Assembly: GCA_964035575.1 (NCBI GenBank)
Contig: OZ037852.1
Location: 1,302,001-1,366,000 of the forward strand
Source of the DNA: Rhynchopus sp. YZ270_cl-10
Lineage: Eukaryota > Euglenozoa > Diplonemea > Diplonemida > Diplonemidae
Direction: 5' to 3'
Length of the DNA: 64,000 nt
Each line of letters opens with the position of its first letter. Positions within the stretch are counted from its first letter, which is position 1. Of this stretch, positions 52,711 to 62,822 are shown piece by piece. A program made the position numbers and the translations under genes. Below the pieces are notes generated by a model. The model worked only from the letters and a program-made list of their open reading frames with translations, ran no database searches and was not told where the DNA came from.

Positions 52711-53194
52711 ATAAACTTTTCTTTTTTTTTGTCCCCTCTCCTCGCCCCTTCCCCCAAAACTCTCGCTTCGCGTTTTGACCAAATAATTCTTAGTCGGACA
52801 ATTTCAGGGGATCAGAGGGGACAATTTCGGTTCGAGCCATTGGTGTCTGGTGTGAAGTGGGCCCCCACTTTTTCCCCCAGGGGGGACAATTTCAAGGGGG
52901 AGGGTCGGTAAAAGGTAAAAGGTAAATACGTCCCGAGCCCGTCGCGCTACTCCTACTGGAAGTTCCGGGCCTCCGGCGGAGAAACTAGAGTTCCTGGCCA
53001 AAAAGTGGTCCGAGCTTTCTCACAATGGGCGGATCTTCATAATATTTCTGTTGCACTCAAGGCCTTTAAGAGCTAAAAAAAAATACGGGGATTTCAAAAC
53101 ATTACTCCGGGTTTGCTAAAAGCTTTTGTAAACCATGTGTTCAGGAAAAAAAAAATGTGTTTTATCTCTACCCCTTTATTGCCCACTTTTCTTT

Positions 53195-53225
53195 AGATGT
53201 GTGTGCACGAGAGGCTCGTTCATCT
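53195..53225 (+). repeat. Spacer hairpin, class C
   Basis: AGATG/CATCT outer arm, loop region GCACGAGAGGC, TT bulge on the 3' arm. Confidence 0.6.
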
Positions 53226-53401
53226 CTGTAATGTGCGATTGCCAAATTAAAAACTGCCGCGAAAAAAAAGCCCCAAAAAAAATCTGATCGTCGACATAAA
53301 AAGCTCCACCCCTCACCCATCTGTTTCTCACACGAAGCAATGGAACACTGCGAGGTGGCACAACACCGTTTTACCCCCTCTGTTGTGACAAGATGTCTGG
53401 T

Positions 53402-53430
53402 AAGGTGTGTCTGAGAGGCACATTCATCTT
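53402..53430 (+). repeat. Spacer hairpin, class C
   Basis: AAGGTG/CATCTT outer arm, TGT/ACA inner arm, loop CTGAGAGGC, TT bulge. Confidence 0.65.
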
Positions 53431-53774
53431 CGAAGTTTTTCCCCCTTCCATCTTTCGAGTTCTCATTATTAGATAATTTTTTTCATAAGGGTAGTGTAAC
53501 TTTTTCGGTCTGTTACCGTTATTTTGGTGTTCGAAAAATCCGGCGGGCGGCGGAGAAAAAAAGTTATGAAGAAAAAAAAGTTTTACCAGGGGGAAAAAAG
53601 TTATGAAGAGATTTTCTTACATTTTTCCAGAGTTTTCTTCACAGTAAAATCCTTATTTTCGTGACGTGTAGCTTGTTTTCTGTTACGTGTAGCATTTTGT
53701 GTCTTCTCATAATCATGTTGCCTGGGTACCTAGGTTCCTGGACACCGGGTGTCTAGGTACCAGAAAGTTATAGG

Positions 53775-53957
53775 TAGTGTACAGTGTACAGTGTACAGTG
53801 TACAGTGTACAGTGTACAGTGTACAGTGTACAGTGTACAGTGTACAGTGTACAGTGTACAGTGTACAGTGTACAGTGTACAGTGTACAGTGTACAGTGTA
53901 CAGTGTACAGTGTACAGTGTACAGTGTACAGTGTACAGTGTACAGTGTACAGTGTAC
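53775..53957. repeat. GTGTACA heptamer array, ~26 units
   Basis: Perfect 7-bp units with a TGTACA palindrome. Not the complement of the 35901 array: the units differ at one central base. Confidence 0.95.
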
Positions 53958-54114
53958 AAGAAAACACTCGTGAAGGAAAACGACTTTTCTCTCGAGAAAA
54001 ATTTCCTACTCACCAAGTGATCGTGAGGTGCTATGGGTATGGGCCCTGTACAGCCCCACCCACATCTTTCCTATAGAACCTCTTCATAACTTTTTTCCCT
54101 AGGTACTTTCTACA

Positions 54115-54991
54115 TACACGTATGGCAAATGATAATTTATTATGAGATCTCATAATAAATTATGAGATCATTATGCGCTATTATGCGCGCTCATAATAAT
54201 CGCATAATGCATAATAGCGCATAATAGCACATAATAGCGCATAATGATTATGCGCTATTATGTGCTCATTATGTGCCCTACCCCAATGCCCCAAACCAGA
54301 AAATACCACCCTCAGATGTCCAAAAATCCATCTGCGCCCGGTTTTGAGCAGTTTTGAGCCTCAAGAAGCCCCGTATCTGTTTTTTTCAAAAATGTACATA
54401 CAACTTGTACCTGCCCACCCCTCGTAGATAGAGCAACTCACACATCCATCACGCCTCAGTGTGAGCCAGGGGCCAGAAAAGCCCCCAAAGCCACATATTT
54501 TCACCCCAGAACCTATCCCGAGGGGTACCCAGGCGGTTTCGGGGTGTTTAGAGGGACTTGATGGAACTTAGAACCATGTTTAAAAAAGTGTCAAGCACCT
54601 GGTACCAAAGGTTTTCCCACCCAAGGTATCTTAAGCCGTCAAAAAACGTGAAGTAGGTAATAAATCAAAGAAACCCCCCTGAAGTCAATAAAAACCACAC
54701 CATAGGCCCATTTGTACCCCAAAATCGAATTCCGCCCGGTTTTGGGCACTTTTGACCACTTCTGAGCGACTTTTTTTGGGTGGGGGGGTGGGGGGTATGG
54801 CACATAATGAGCGCATAACGCCGCATAATTGGCGCATAATAGCGCATAATAGCACATAATAGCGCATAATAGCACATAATAGCGCATAATAGCACATAAT
54901 AGCGCATAATAGCACATAATAGCGCATAATATCACATGTATTATGAGATCTCATAATAGCGCATAATATATTATCATTTGCCATACGTGTA
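54115..54991. mobile_element. Nested 877-bp element rich in ATAATAGCGC repeats
   Basis: Inverted ends TACACGTATGGCAAATGATA and TATCATTTGCCATACGTGTA, with ACAT on both flanks if the end is taken as ACACG. Arrays of CATAATAGCGCATAATAGCA flank a unique middle (54265-54795) on both sides, and TATTATGAGATCTCATAATA palindromes mark both edges. Confidence 0.75.
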
Positions 54992-55202
54992 CATAACTTT
55001 ATTTTTTTGGTTTTCGAAAAATCCGGCGGGCGGTAACGGTAACAGGCTGAAAAAGTTACACTACCCTAAAGAAAATAAATCATCCCTTTCCCTCTTTTGT
55101 ATCAGCGCGTTTGTATTTCAACTCATTTTTTATATTTTTCTTCTCAGGAAAGTGGTTGCTGTCCCCACCAGTGGAAGTCTATACGAAAATCAACATTTCT
55201 TT

Positions 55203-55236
55203 AGGTGGCTAGGCATGAGAGGCTTAGGTTCATCTT
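55203..55236 (+). repeat. Spacer hairpin, class A variant
   Basis: AGGTG/CATCT and CTAGGC/GCTTAG with one wobble, loop ATGAGAG. Confidence 0.65.
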
Positions 55237-55399
55237 TGTTCTTCCTTCCGCAAAAAAAAAAAAAATAGGAAAAAAAGCAACAGCCACTATCCGCTTTAAG
55301 TATGCCGTGCTTACATTCGTTGATCGGTGTGGCGGTTTGCACGTTTCTTTCTACCTCTCCTTTATACCCGAAACCAAGAAAAATACAAAAAAAAAAAGA

Positions 55400-55513
55400 C
55401 AGTGGAGATTGCACAACTGTGGTAACACAACAGAGGCAACTACACTGCTCCAACAATTTATCAAAAAGTGGAGCACGCTCTAGGGTGGCTACACTAATAC
55501 AACCAAGTTTTCA
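55400..55513 (+). repeat. Two AGTGG-type hairpin repeats in tandem
   Basis: The long TTGC form (55400-55462) is followed at once by the short AGTGGAGC form (55467-55513). Different variants lie side by side, as if they insert next to or into one another. Confidence 0.65.
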
Positions 55514-56098
55514 AAAAAAAAAATTTATGTGTGTTCCTGCCGCTATTTCGTAGCACCTTCGGTGCTTTTTTGGGGTGCAACATCACGAATACTAATTTTT
55601 TTTGAATTTTTTCTTTCTGAACCTATCCTTTGCAATAGCAAATCCTCGAGTTCACGATCGCACACTGTGGTCACAACCCTTTGTTGAAAAAGACCCCCTC
55701 CTGTTAGTTTTGGGTCTTTGTAAAACACCAGAGTTGGAGGGAATGGACCAGTGAATCTTTTCTTGTGTATTTGTGCACGTGGTCTGCATCAAAGGGGTGT
55801 GCACTGTACCGTTTTCACCGACGTTATCTTAACGTTATCAAAGATGGTGTATAAAATTTTGCATGTACACGTCCATGTTCGAAGTTATTTGGTTTGCTGC
55901 AATGATGTTGTACTTGCGTATAACATACCAAGACTTTCTTTTTTGAGTGTTTTTTTTTTTGTATTAGTTGGTGTGGCTGAACCCCAAAAAAAGGGTATTA
56001 TTTAGCAGTTTGTTAGCACTTTGTTAGCATGCATTTTTGGGGGGGTGGTGTATAAAAAATTTTTTCCCCACGGGTGTTGGAAAAAAAATTTATTTTTT

Positions 56099-56205
56099 CG
56101 TTGGTGAGCTTTTTAACGCCGGCATTTGCATTTCCGGAATCCGTCCGGCCAGTGGTGGGGTCAATTCGCCGAAATGGACAAGTTCTCGTTTTTGGTCAAT
56201 TTCCG
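56099..56205 (+). repeat. Array-associated dispersed repeat, copy 3
   Basis: Over 90 percent identical by eye to copy 1, and again ends in TCAATTTCC at the first unit of a CAGTATACA array. Confidence 0.85.
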
Positions 56206-56303
56206 CAGTATACACAGTATACACAGTATACACAGTATACACAGTATACACAGTATACACAGTATACACAGTATACACAGTATACACAGTATACACAGCA
56301 TAC
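56206..56303. repeat. CAGTATACA nonamer array, ~11 units
   Basis: Same unit and orientation relative to the adjacent repeat as at 42096; the last units are imperfect (AGCATACTCAGG). Confidence 0.95.
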
Positions 56304-57335
56304 TCAGGGAGAAAACTCACTTTGTGGGCGCCGCAGGCGCACGGTACGCGTTTTTCGTGATTTTTTCCAGCCCCGTTCTGTGCGTTCTTTTGACTCAGCG
56401 AGTCGATTGCGTTCAACGGTGGGGTCACACATGGGTATGCAAGAGTGGAGGCGCGCCAACAGGGGGAGTGGAAAAACCAAGGTAAAAAAATGTTTTTATA
56501 CACCACCCCTAAAAAAAGGGTATTATTTAGCAGTTTGTTAGCAGTTCTTTAGCAGTGAAATTTGCTGGTTTCAGCCACACCATTAGTGCAGAACCCGCAC
56601 TGAGGATGTAATCCACATTGTGTATTTTTTCCCCCCCCCCCTCTGTATTTACAATAAATACTAATCCAACTTGTTTTCCCTATTCCAACCATTTTCTTTT
56701 CTTTTTTACTAAAATACCTCAAACAAAACAAAGTTCTTGTACACATCTTTGTATGTGTTCAAGAACTTTGTTGTCAGACCGGCCTTGCCGCCACATCCTT
56801 GTAGGGAGTTGTGCTGTCTGTATACTACTTTGGGATACTCTTGTTGTGCTTTTTGTTTATTTTGTTATTTTCCTTTTCTTTGTAATTTTATTCTCCTGGT
56901 ACGGGTCATCTGGGCAAGCGTCGCTCAACCAATGATACGTGGACGCCGTTTTTTATTACGCCAGATACAAGTTAGAATATCACGTTTTCGTTTTCTTTTC
57001 AGCTGATTTTCCTTTTCTAGTGTTTGTCGACCAGTGGTTGTTTCTCGGTAACTGATCATTATTTGAATTCACCACGACTCTTTGGTCCCTGTTCATGTCG
57101 GTTCTTGGTCCTTGTACTTTTTAGGGCTACGTGCTTTATATACTACTTATATGTAGTTATGTATTTTCCAAGTGGACCCGACTACCCGATGTTTTACATC
57201 ATTTTCTTTTACTTTTAATCCTACCTTTTAGCGAAAAACACTCCCACCCTCCCCAATACAGAAATCTGTTTTTGTCCCCAGACTGCCCCCCTGTTTTGGA
57301 TACGGAGTGCCTTTTGTTTTAAATAAAAAGTAATT

Positions 57336-59570
57336 GAGAAAAGTTCGATTTCGGCCTCGAAAATACCCGTGACACCGATTTGTCACGGTACTTTGTCACG
57401 GAATTTTTTTGAAAGATTCGATTTCGTGACAAAAAAAAATCGATTTCGTGACAAGCCGATTTTTTCATTGACACACAAAATTCAATTTAGTGACAAATGA
57501 CTTTTTTCATTGACAAAAAAAAATTCGATTTCGTGACAAATCCATTTTTTCATTGACAAAAAAATGTCATTGAAAAAAATGGAATTTGTCAAGGAAAAAG
57601 TCGTGACAGCCAACCCGCCAGTCACTGAAAAGTGACCAGACAGCCACTTGACAAACACAAAAGAGGCCATTCTTGAGCTGTCTAGAAACCGAAGGGCAGA
57701 GACTGAAGACACAAGGTATGATAACTTTATGATTATGCAAGACTTAGTATATCGCGAACACGGTCAGGCTTGCACGCCTCTGGCCAGAGGCCAGCCCCAC
57801 TAAATGATATGCAGCAGACACTCATTGCAGATTTCATTTTCATTCGGTAAAAAATTAATGGGTGCGCACGTTTCTATACCTAATACCCCAACCCTCACCC
57901 ATACATTCCATTACACACACCAAAACAGATCGAATCCACCAGCGCATGCGACGGAAGCAGATTCAGATTGTGGTTTGATAAGCAGAGTTCGGTTATTATG
58001 GTGGTGGAAAGGGGGGTGGGAACACTTTGTCAGTCACTGCTATAGCCATTAACCAGGGAGCATAGCTAGTGCAAGAAATTCGACTTTGGAAACCTTCCGG
58101 AAAGTCTGTCCTCTGCTTCCGGAGGACTAGACACAAGAAAATATTGTTTGTTCCCCCAGAAAACCAGTGCACAATTCACACTCCTTGTGGGTGGTCTTGT
58201 TGCCTTTTCGTCATAGTAATTTTGGCCCAGGCATGCTCTTGAAGCATGACAATTTAGTGTGTATGGGGCAGGGTGTTGTTTTGTTCTGAATTCTCTTTGT
58301 TATAACATCTAAGTCAATCGCGGGTGGTGGTTTGTGTAGCGTGAGGCACTCTTTTTAACAAACTTCCTGCAGTTGCTATGCACTGTTATTTCTTCGGATT
58401 TATCATCATACAGCGTAACATAGTGGATTCGCCTGGTCGACACAACCTTTGATAGATATGGGATAACCAACCCCCTTCGACCCCTCGTGGGTTCACTGAA
58501 CAAGCCCTAGTGGTAGTTAAACGCGATTGACATTTACATTCCTAGAGATGAAAGAACAAGATAACACTTCTGTACCCGCGCATCAAAATTGTGGAAAACT
58601 TTGCACCCCAAACACCCTCAACAACGCCCGCCAAAAGGCGCCCCTTGTTGCTGGGAGTTGGTTCTCATGTTTGATACACTGCACAGCAGGCATTCCTCTG
58701 AGTCCAACGCATGTTTGGCCTGTCTGCGGCGTTGTACTTAAGGTGCACGAAGACAGGGTCTGGTGGTAAATTTTGCGTAGTACTGCGACGTGGTACTACG
58801 TGGGTCTGGGAACCTGGTACCTGGGTACAGGATATTTGTTGTCAAAGACATCTTCCACCATGCATTGAGGAGGGTAAGACAGTGTTCGCAGTTTCTACCT
58901 GATAGCATTACACATTTAACTTCTCCACGGGGGTCTTGGGCCGTTCATTCGGTTATACCTTGACTACCGGAAGATATTCTTGAGGCCTTTTTGGTCTCTA
59001 GAATATCCGGTCTTCCCGAACGGAGGCACACTTTGTGTGTTACTACGACCTGGCAATTTCCAGCAGTAGGTTAAGTAATCTTTCTTGTAAATTGTTGGAT
59101 CATTATCTCCTCAGTGCATGAATGCCCCACGTGACTGGACACTTTTGTGTTTGTCATGTGGAGCTGTGGTTGCTCTTTCACGACTTTTATCCTTGTATCC
59201 AGTGTACCCAGTACCCAGTGCCCTGTCACGACTTTTTCCGTGACAAAAAGTTTGGTTTCCTTGACAAAATCCATTTCTGTCACGACTTTTTCCGTGACAA
59301 AAAGTTCGGTTTCCTTGACAAAATCCATTTTTTCATTGACATTTTTTTGTCACTGAATTTTTGGATTTGTCACGAAATCGAATTTTTTTTTGTCAATGAA
59401 AAAATCGGTTTGTCACGAAATCGAATTTTGTGTGTCAATGAAAAAATTGGTTTGTCACGAAATCGATTTTTTTTTGTCACGAAATCGAATCTTTCAAAAA
59501 AATTCCGTGACAAAATTCCGTGACAAATCGGTGTCACGGTAATTTTCGAGGCCGAAATCGAACTTTTCTC
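57336..59570. mobile_element. 2.24-kb element with ~290-bp inverted ends and 9-bp duplication (Mutator-like, non-autonomous)
   Basis: Ends GAGAAAAGTTCGATTTCGGC and its inverse GCCGAAATCGAACTTTTCTC are flanked by the exact 9-bp duplication AAAGTAATT (57327-57335 and 59571-59579). The inverted arms extend ~290 bp and are filled with CGATTTCGTGAC and TTTTTCATTGAC motifs, and hold further internal palindromes. Long arms plus a 9-bp duplication fit Mutator-like elements. The interior (57625-59220) is not repetitive. A minus-strand frame at 58309-58503 has EEITVHSNCRKFVKK, which recalls an H-x-x-C motif found in some repeat-encoded proteins, but nothing complete. Confidence 0.88.
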
Positions 59571-59732
59571 AAAGTAATTTATTGCTTTTATCTATTCAAA
59601 AAAAAATATTTATTTATCAAAAACCCCCTCTGTTTATGTGTGAATACGCGCAGCCGTGTAGCTGCTCTGTAACGAACTGGGATGGGATGCGTCAAAAACT
59701 GGCGAAGGAACTGAGATTTTTTTTTTATTTTT

Positions 59733-60547
59733 CATGGGTAGTATCTGGATCCAGTTCCAGGTGATTCCAGGTTTCTCAGATTTTTCGTGAAATTCCAGGT
59801 TTTTTCCAGGTATTCCAGGTGATTCCAGGTCAATTCCAGGTAATTCCAGGTTAATTCCAGGTGATTCCAGGTAATTCCAGGTGGGTTTAAGCAGAAATCT
59901 GCACGCAACACAAACACGCATTCCGATCTGGAAGTGTGGACGATGACAAAACACTCGGTTTTTGACACTGCTGCTTCCACTGCTGATGGTGCTGTCGCTG
60001 CCACTGACACTGCTGCCGCTGGAACTGCTGCTGCTGTCTACCCTCTTCCTTTTCTGTTCCCTCTGTTTCACCGCAATCTTTTTCACTTGCGTGATCATTG
60101 CGTTTGGTTTCCTCCCCATGGTTTTTGTTGTTCTCTCTACACAGTGTAAATGTGAATAGGAAGAGAACTCGGGGATAGAGGGAGTGAGCGCTTCAGCGAC
60201 AATGGCAAAGACTAATAAACGAAAGGTTTTTTAGAATTTCCATCACATGGTGTTCCGGAGGGGGCCAAGATTGACATGTCCTTGACGAGTGGGGGGTCCA
60301 CTTTATAATTTGTGCGGGTTATTTTAGCCGGGAAATATGCATCTTCCAAAAACACCGACATTTGCATTTTTGGAATCTGTCCGTCCAGTAGTGGGGTCAC
60401 TTTGCCAAAATTGACAAATTCTTGGTACATACGTGAAGACACCAGTAAAAAAGCCTAATTCCAGAAAAAATCCAGATCTGGAATACCTGGAATTTTTCTG
60501 GAATTTTTCTGGAATTACCTGGAATCTGGATCCAGATACTACCCATG
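59733..60547. mobile_element. 815-bp element with CATGGGTAGTATCTGGATCC ends
   Basis: CATGGGTAGTATCTGGATCC at the left and GGATCCAGATACTACCCATG at the right are perfect inverted copies; ATTTTT lies on both flanks but is low complexity. Next to each end are inverted sets of the decamer ATTCCAGGTG. A minus-strand frame from 60119 starts MGRKPNAMITQVKKIAVKQR and runs into Ser repeats, then decamers. A TGGTGTTCCGGAGGGGGCC terminus (60245) and repeat copy 4 (60351-60430) are nested. Confidence 0.8.
60351..60430 (+). repeat. Array-associated dispersed repeat, copy 4 (no array)
   Basis: ACATTTGCATTTTTGGAATC ... GTCCAGTAGTGGGGTCAC: the most divergent copy, and the only one without a tandem array at its 3' edge. 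Confidence 0.7.
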
Positions 60548-61080
60548 ATTTTTAATATTTGCATTGGTCACGTTAGAACATGGTAAAAGTTGTGTGGTGT
60601 ACAATCCTCCACCGCATAGCTTTTTTTACATGCCAAAAACACCTTGTATGTCTCCAGTTGCTTCGTGAGCTATGAGCCGCACCCAAGCCTTACAATTTTT
60701 TTTTTGACTCCCCCTCCTTCTCCCCAAATCTGTGTTTTATTTTTTGTTTGCCTTGTATGTGAGTGTACCCTCCACTGTGGGGGGCCCATGCCTCGCTTCT
60801 TAAAGTTTACTTTTTTGCTTATTTTAGTTTATGCTGCCTTTTCTTTTCCAATTGTTTTCTCTTCTAATTTCAATTTCCACTAATTTCCCACACACCCCCA
60901 ACACATAGTGTACTTCGCAACGTATCACCCAAATAGTCGTATATTTATGTTTTATCTTTTAATTACTTGAGTCTCATATAGCGGTCCAACCCCCAGTGTC
61001 TAGCAGTTCCCCAAGAGGAACAAAAAGAGGGGGAAAAAACTTTGGAAGCGAACAACAAACAACCTCAATTTTTCCTCTTC
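60548..61080. other. Spacer between elements
   Basis: AT-rich; no gene, array or clear hairpin seen. Confidence 0.4.
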
Positions 61081-61576
61081 TGGTGCTTCCCGGGGGGTGT
61101 GCATTTCACAAATTTTCACAAAATGTGACAAGTTTTCACAAATTTTCACAACACGAAAACCGCTACAAAATTGTGAAGGCTGGTGAAAAGTGGTGAAAAA
61201 TTGTGAAAAATTGTGAAAAATTGTGAAAAGTTGTGAATAGTTGTGAAAAGTTGTGAATTGATTTTTTTTTTGTGTGCTTTTTTTTTGGGCGGGGTGGTGA
61301 CCCACCCATTGAGGGGTACGCTGGGATTCACAAGATAGAACGTGATGTGGTGTACCTGTGTACCTGTGTACTGTGTGATGTGCGGAAATGACGAGAACTT
61401 GTCCATTTCGGCAAATTGACCCCACCACTGGCCGTACGGATTCCGGAAATGCAAATGCCGGCGTTTAAGAGCTTCACCAACGAGAGAAAAAAGGGTAGTG
61501 AAAAGTTGTGAATAGTTGTGAAAAGTTGTGAATTGAATTGAAAATTTGTGAAATGCATACCCCCCGGGAAGCACCA
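61081..61576. mobile_element. 496-bp element with TGGTGCTTCCCGGGGGG ends
   Basis: TGGTGCTTCCCGGGGGGT at the left is inverted at the right, and pairing continues through GCATTTCACAAATTTTCA. TCTTC lies on both flanks (61076-61080 and 61577-61581). AAAAGTTGTGAA and AAAATTGTGAA repeats fill both arms. A minus-strand copy of the array-associated repeat (61383-61486) sits in the middle. Confidence 0.82.
61383..61486 (-). repeat. Array-associated dispersed repeat, copy 5
   Basis: Inverted copy; its array side abuts a short CACAGTACACAGGTACACAG tract (61347-61380) instead of the nonamer. Confidence 0.8.
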
Positions 61577-61752
61577 TCTTCCCGTTTTTAGCCTTTTGAG
61601 CAACAAGCAAAGAGTAACGAGTCTCTCAAGCATTTTGGAAGGGTTAAGGACGGCCTACGTCGATACCTTAGTACCGTAGTACAAAAGGCTTCCGCCAATT
61701 GAGAGTGTTTTTGGGCTGCCTGAGATTTTTGGCTGACCATGTTTTATGTTGA

Positions 61753-61788
61753 GGTGACCTAAGCGTATCAGAGCGTCTTAGGATCACC
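61753..61788 (+). repeat. Spacer hairpin, class A with extended stem
   Basis: GGTGACCTAAG pairs with CTTAGG-A-TCACC. Here GGTGA faces TCACC instead of TCATC, replacing a wobble by a Watson-Crick pair. Confidence 0.7.
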
Positions 61789-61847
61789 ACAGGAACCGAT
61801 ACTGCAACCTCCTTTGAGGCTTGCTCTCTTGGCAGGTGGTGTACCGA

Positions 61848-61885
61848 GGTACACTGTCACGAGGGGGGGCTTTTTTGTATTTCAA
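61848..61885 (+). repeat. Spacer hairpin, class B
   Basis: GGTACACTGTCACGAGGGGG then CTTTTTTGTATTTCAAGTC; TACA/TGTA pairs and TT bulge kept. Confidence 0.65.
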
Positions 61886-61942
61886 GTCGAGTTTATTTGC
61901 AACATTATTGCGTCTGCCGGTGTCCGGTGAGTTGTTTGAGTA

Positions 61943-62096
61943 CTGGGTACCTGGGTACCTGGGTACCTGGGTACCTGGGTACCTGGGTACCTGGGTACCT
62001 GGGTACCTGGGTACCTGGGTACCTGGGTACCTGGGTACCTGGGTACCTGGGTACCTGGGTACCTGGGTACCTGGGTACCTGGGTACTGGGTACTGG
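61943..62096. repeat. GGGTACCT octamer array, ~19 units
   Basis: Perfect 8-bp units with a GGTACC palindrome; the end degenerates to GGGTACTGGGTACTGGG. Confidence 0.95.
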
Positions 62097-62474
62097 GAAT
62101 AGCTTTTAGCCCACTCAAAAAATGTTCCTTTCTCTTTTCCTCTTAACTGCACTTTCAACCCCCCCCCCCCTTTCTTTTGAGGCTCTTCTATTTCTCAGCG
62201 ACAAAAAAAGTAGTTGCAAAAAAGCAAACAAACGAAGCTTTCTTTCTTACGCGATGAGTCAAAAAAAAATTCCTCACCCACACACACCCTCCCCCAACCC
62301 AAAATATGGAAAGAATAAACCACACCACTCTCTGCTCGTTATTATGCATCCCTCTGACAGGGGTGAGGGAATGAGAGCACCATTTGAGGGAAACCCTGTT
62401 GACTTGTGTTCTTGCCTTCCCTTTTTGTGTGTGCGTCTTGAGTACAGACCCATTTTATTTTATTTTTTTGATGA

Positions 62475-62534
62475 ACAGGGTTAATATCAGAAACCAATCT
62501 ACTGAAGTTTCAACTTGTGCACGAAGCATTTTAC
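62475..62534 (+). repeat. ~60-bp dispersed repeat, second copy
   Basis: Matches 35501-35558 (ACAGGGTTAATATCAG, then CCAATCTACTGAAGTTTC). Confidence 0.7.
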
Positions 62535-62781
62535 TTTTCTTTTCTACGTTTTGCAAAACACACAACATAAAAAGAAAGATGGGACCATTTTTGTTGATCC
62601 CTCACCATATACTATCAATTTATTGATTGCATATGATGAAAATACTTTTGATGGGTGATTATCGATGCAATCAAAATAAAGTGGAATCACGCAGTCCTTT
62701 GTACTGGCACCTGAATAGACATACTCGGGTGACTCTTTTGGTATTTTCATTATTTTTCATCATTATTCTGATATGATGAAC

Positions 62782-62822
62782 TGAGTACAAACAAGCGGAA
62801 AGGCTTGGCTCATATTTTCTCA
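62782..62822 (+). repeat. Class A-like hairpin variant
   Basis: TGAG/CTCA outer arm and CAAGC/GCTTG inner arm, loop GGAAAG. Both arms differ from the class A consensus yet still pair. Confidence 0.5.

Larger units (their letters stand above)
53488..55067. mobile_element. 1.58-kb composite with terminal inverted repeats
   Basis: AGGGTAGTGTAACTTTTTC at the left is inverted at the right (GAAAAAGTTACACTACCCT), and pairing continues through TGTTACCGTTA. Both ends also carry CGAAAAATCCGGCGGGCGG in the same orientation. A heptamer array (53775-53957) and a second inverted-repeat element (54115-54991) lie inside. No target duplication is clear and no transposase frame is present. Confidence 0.7.
56042..56509. 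mobile_element. 468-bp inverted-repeat element carrying an array-associated repeat
   Basis: Ends GGGGTGGTGTATAAAAA and TTTTTATACACCACCCC are inverted. Outside them AAAAAAAGGGTATTATTTAG plus CAGTTTGTTAGCA is directly repeated (55985 and 56510), far longer than a target duplication. Inside: the repeat copy 56099-56205, the array 56206-56303 and a GCGCCGCAGGCGC hairpin. Confidence 0.65.
52279..57335. other. Gene-free spacer of 5 kb
   Basis: Contains class A hairpins at 52676 and 55203, class C at 53195 and 53402, a 1.58-kb inverted-repeat composite (53488-55067), AGTGG-type repeats at 55400 and 55467, and a small element with an array at 56042-56509. No coding sequence recognised. Confidence 0.6.

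Noticed and set aside
41235-60547. Autonomous transposons
   Set aside because: No transposase motif or long frame is visible inside any delimited element.
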